From positions 1 to 6,175 of the forward strand of contig JAHEEB010000281.1 in NCBI GenBank assembly GCA_024640925.1: a stretch of 6,175 nucleotides of DNA, given 5' to 3'. How positions within the stretch are numbered: the first letter of the stretch is position 1; each line of letters opens with the position of its first letter. The position numbers and the translations under genes are program-made. Source of the stretch: Bacteroidota bacterium. GTDB taxonomy: Bacteria > Bacteroidota > Bacteroidia > Bacteroidales > UBA10428. Under the pieces are notes generated by a model. That model did not search any database, had not been told where the DNA came from, and saw nothing but the letters and a program-made list of their open reading frames with translations. Below, one piece after another: positions 5,294-6,175 of the stretch.

Positions 5294-6175
5294 GTGAACA
5301 ACGATAGTCCATATTATTTCACTGATACTTCGTTTACTCTGCTAATGCAAAAGCGGATAAGAAAAGTACTGGTTTTATGCAGCGATTATGACTTTTTCAC
5401 TCTCGAAGAAGATGGCCGTATCGACGAGCAGATTTTCAACGAATATGTATCCTTAAATCTTCGCTACCCACCGGTTTTTCTCCATGCCGATTCTTCCGAT
5501 CAAGCCTTTAATATCATCGAAAAGGAAAATATAGATCTCATTATTCCTATGTTGAGCATAAAGGATGTTGATACCTTTCATTTTGCTAAAATGCTAAAGG
5601 AAAAATATCCGGAAAAACCCATTGTTGTGCTTACTCACTTTTCCCGAGAAGTGTCCTTGCGCCTTGAGAAGGTTGATCTTTCAGTTATCGATCATGTTTT
5701 CTGCTGGTTAGGAAATACCGATATTTTTCTTGCCATCATTAAGTTGATTGAGGATAAAATGAATGCAGACAATGACATTCTTGATGTAGGAGTACAAACC
5801 ATTCTGCTGGTTGAAGATTCTGTCAGGTATATTTCATCGTATCTTCCGATATTGTATCGTATCATTCTTGAACAATCGAAAGCTTTTATTCAGGAAGCAT
5901 TGAATGAACACCAAAAAATGCTCAGACGCAGAGGAAGGCCAAAAATACTTGTTGCTAAAAACTATGATGAAGCACTTTCGATTTACAATAAATACAGAAC
6001 TCATATTTTAGGCATCATTTCTGATGTAAGTTATAAGATGCGTCCTGATAAGCGCGATACTATTACTAAATCCGGGTTGCAATTCTGCAGGCTTGTTAAA
6101 TCGGACGATCAAAATATTCCATTTCTTTTACAATCGTCTGATTCAAAAAACGAGCCTCTTGCAAAGGAACTTGGA
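5294..6175 (+). CDS. PEP/pyruvate-binding (PEP-synthase-like) protein, N-terminal part with two receiver-like domains; runs off the window
   Basis: The frame is open to the last base, so only the first 294 residues are present. I choose GTG at 5294 because SPYYFTDTSFTLL ahead of the first Met (residue 18, ATG at 5345) resembles the N-terminus I recall for Bacteroidota homologues. Residues about 22-155 form a receiver-like domain (KVLVLCSDYD, EEDGRIDEQIF, PIVVLTHFSREVSLRLEK), but the usual phosphoacceptor position reads IIPM, so it looks degenerate. Residues about 167-294 form a second one with the acidic pair E174/D175 (ILLVEDS), a candidate phosphoacceptor D244 (GIISDV) and PFLLQSSD (276-283). 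In this Bacteroidota family these precede a PEP-synthase-type PEP/pyruvate-binding (ATP-grasp-like) domain, expected beyond the window. The substrate and signal are unknown. It is cytoplasmic, with no signal peptide, and divergent from the surface-protein genes. The identification rests on recalled family sequence. Confidence 0.8.
   Translation, partial: MNNDSPYYFTDTSFTLLMQKRIRKVLVLCSDYDFFTLEEDGRIDEQIFNEYVSLNLRYPPVFLHADSSDQAFNIIEKENIDLIIPMLSIKDVDTFHFAKMLKEKYPEKPIVVLTHFSREVSLRLEKVDLSVIDHVFCWLGNTDIFLAIIKLIEDKMNADNDILDVGVQTILLVEDSVRYISSYLPILYRIILEQSKAFIQEALNEHQKMLRRRGRPKILVAKNYDEALSIYNKYRTHILGIISDVSYKMRPDKRDTITKSGLQFCRLVKSDDQNIPFLLQSSDSKNEPLAKELG

Overview
The window looks like chromosomal DNA of an AT-rich Bacteroidota bacterium. 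The evidence is type IX secretion (T9SS) C-terminal sorting domains, signal peptides ending just before or at a glutamine, a FISUMP-domain lipoprotein, A-rich start regions without clear Shine-Dalgarno sequences, and the start of a Bacteroidota-type PEP/pyruvate-binding protein with receiver-like N-terminal domains. I cannot name a genus from the sequence.

About 4.7 kb (117-4668) is read on the minus strand and holds five envelope or secreted proteins. In transcription order they are: a short T9SS-sorted protein (4668-4174), a tail-collar-domain protein (4122-3238), a FISUMP lipoprotein (3174-1921), a rho-independent terminator (1899-1865), a non-coding gap with hairpins (1864-1495), a second short T9SS-sorted protein (1494-1003) and a second collar-domain protein (980-117). 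The T9SS-short/collar pair is therefore present twice in the same order with close spacing. A broken third collar copy lies at 4831-4932, upstream of the first pair. This is a tandemly amplified two-gene module, with the FISUMP gene added to one copy.

The collar paralogues are nearly 80% identical over their first ~198 residues. They diverge almost completely in a segment bounded by an HxH motif and a common C-terminal anchor (ETRPxNxYVNYIIKY). The collar proteins have Sec signals but no T9SS sorting domain, whereas their short partners consist of little else. My working idea, which is inference, is that each pair makes a surface-displayed structure in which the T9SS protein carries or anchors a collar protein with a variable tip.

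The region 4669-5293 separates these genes from a divergent plus-strand gene. Apart from the collar remnant and a weak promoter-like element I find no convincing gene there. From 5294 to the window end runs the 5' part of a PEP/pyruvate-binding (PEP-synthase-like) protein with two receiver-like domains. It appears unrelated to the surface-protein module.
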